A DNA stretch of 64,000 nt from Rhodamnia argentea (taxonomy: Eukaryota > Streptophyta > Magnoliopsida > Myrtales > Myrtaceae), in contig NC_063151.1 in NCBI RefSeq assembly GCF_020921035.1, forward strand, positions 11,337,501 to 11,401,500, written 5' to 3'. This document shows positions 63,528 to 64,000 of the stretch, piece by piece. The notes beneath the pieces were generated by a model. The model was not told where the DNA came from, searched no databases, and saw nothing but the letters and a program-made list of their open reading frames with translations. Each line of letters starts with the position of its first letter. Within the stretch, counting starts at the first letter, position 1. The position numbers and the translations under genes were made by a program.

Positions 63528-64000
63528 CTGCACTCAACAAATGGAGACTTTTCAACAAAATGACTAAACTGTTGAGTGACTTTTACAATGAGCATCTTAA
63601 TTCTACTGATTCTCATGTCAGACCACGTGCACAGATATCAAATGCTTGAGATCTGGCACCTTGACAGTAGGACTAGATGAGATCCTTTGACTAAAACTGC
63701 TATAATTTTGAGCTTGCTCTTTATAAATGTTTTAAAAGTTCATGGCGCCATGCTTAGAAGTTGAAATTCTTTTCCTAGTTTGTCTTTTTTCCTCATTTTT
63801 GCTGAAATTCCTAGTTACTGTCTTGCTAAGAGAATGAACTGCATTTTAAATGTCCACTTGGACAGTAAGTTTTAAAAACACTGTTGAATCTATGCATCAA
63901 TTATTTCTATTAACCCTAAGTTCTATTACAAGGCAGGAACAATTGAACTTTCACCTTTAAATACAAGATTTACATGTTATATCTACTAATTTTCACCTGC
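63528..64000 (-). other. SRT1 intron reaching the window edge
   Basis: Upstream of the first visible SRT1 exon no further exon is seen. The preceding coding exon (with the GAGIS motif) must lie beyond 64000. Confidence 0.6.

Overview
This window is nuclear DNA from a flowering plant, almost certainly a eudicot. It has spliced genes with GT-AG introns, plant-only families (L-type lectin receptor kinase, NOI/RIN4-like protein, plant INCENP) and a miR156 precursor. AT-rich spacers hold small non-autonomous DNA transposons and many GA/CT microsatellites. A woody rosid such as a member of the Myrtaceae is possible, but nothing here proves the species.

Layout, left to right. 1-870: possible 5' end of an unidentified minus-strand gene. 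907-1494: a MITE with TTA target duplication. 3240-6132 (+): p24-type COPII/COPI cargo receptor, four coding exons plus a 5'UTR intron. 7111-9169 (-): 77-residue NOI-domain protein. 9515-12695: a cluster of three non-autonomous transposons. 15712-30486 (-): a giant HECT ubiquitin ligase of the UPL1/UPL2 type, about 3,750 residues, with probable 3'UTR introns. 33196-38375 (+): PARN-like deadenylase, 720 residues, seven exons. 40230-40330 (+): MIR156 hairpin. 42014-44068 (-): intronless lectin receptor kinase of clade VIII, 684 residues. 46139-53729 (-): plant INCENP (WYRD-like), about 1,520 residues. 54571-54985 (+): pseudogene fragment of a progesterone 5-beta-reductase/iridoid-synthase-like enzyme. 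55749-56492: hAT-type MITE containing a perfect 44-bp palindrome. 57048 to beyond the right edge (-): SIRT6-class sirtuin SRT1, lacking its first exon(s).

The genes are independent housekeeping and regulatory loci, not a cluster or a pathway. Roles covered are protein turnover (UPL), RNA decay (PARN-like), chromosomal passenger function (INCENP), chromatin deacylation (SRT1), early secretion (p24), membrane signalling and immunity (LecRK, NOI) and developmental timing (miR156).

The points most worth checking are three isolated reading-frame breaks in otherwise intact genes (one in UPL, two in INCENP), the MIR156 locus, probable introns in the UPL 3'UTR, and the transposon structures. I found no clearly new biological system. 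Exon boundaries were read by eye from GT/AG sites, phase arithmetic and remembered family conservation, with no alignment or transcript data.
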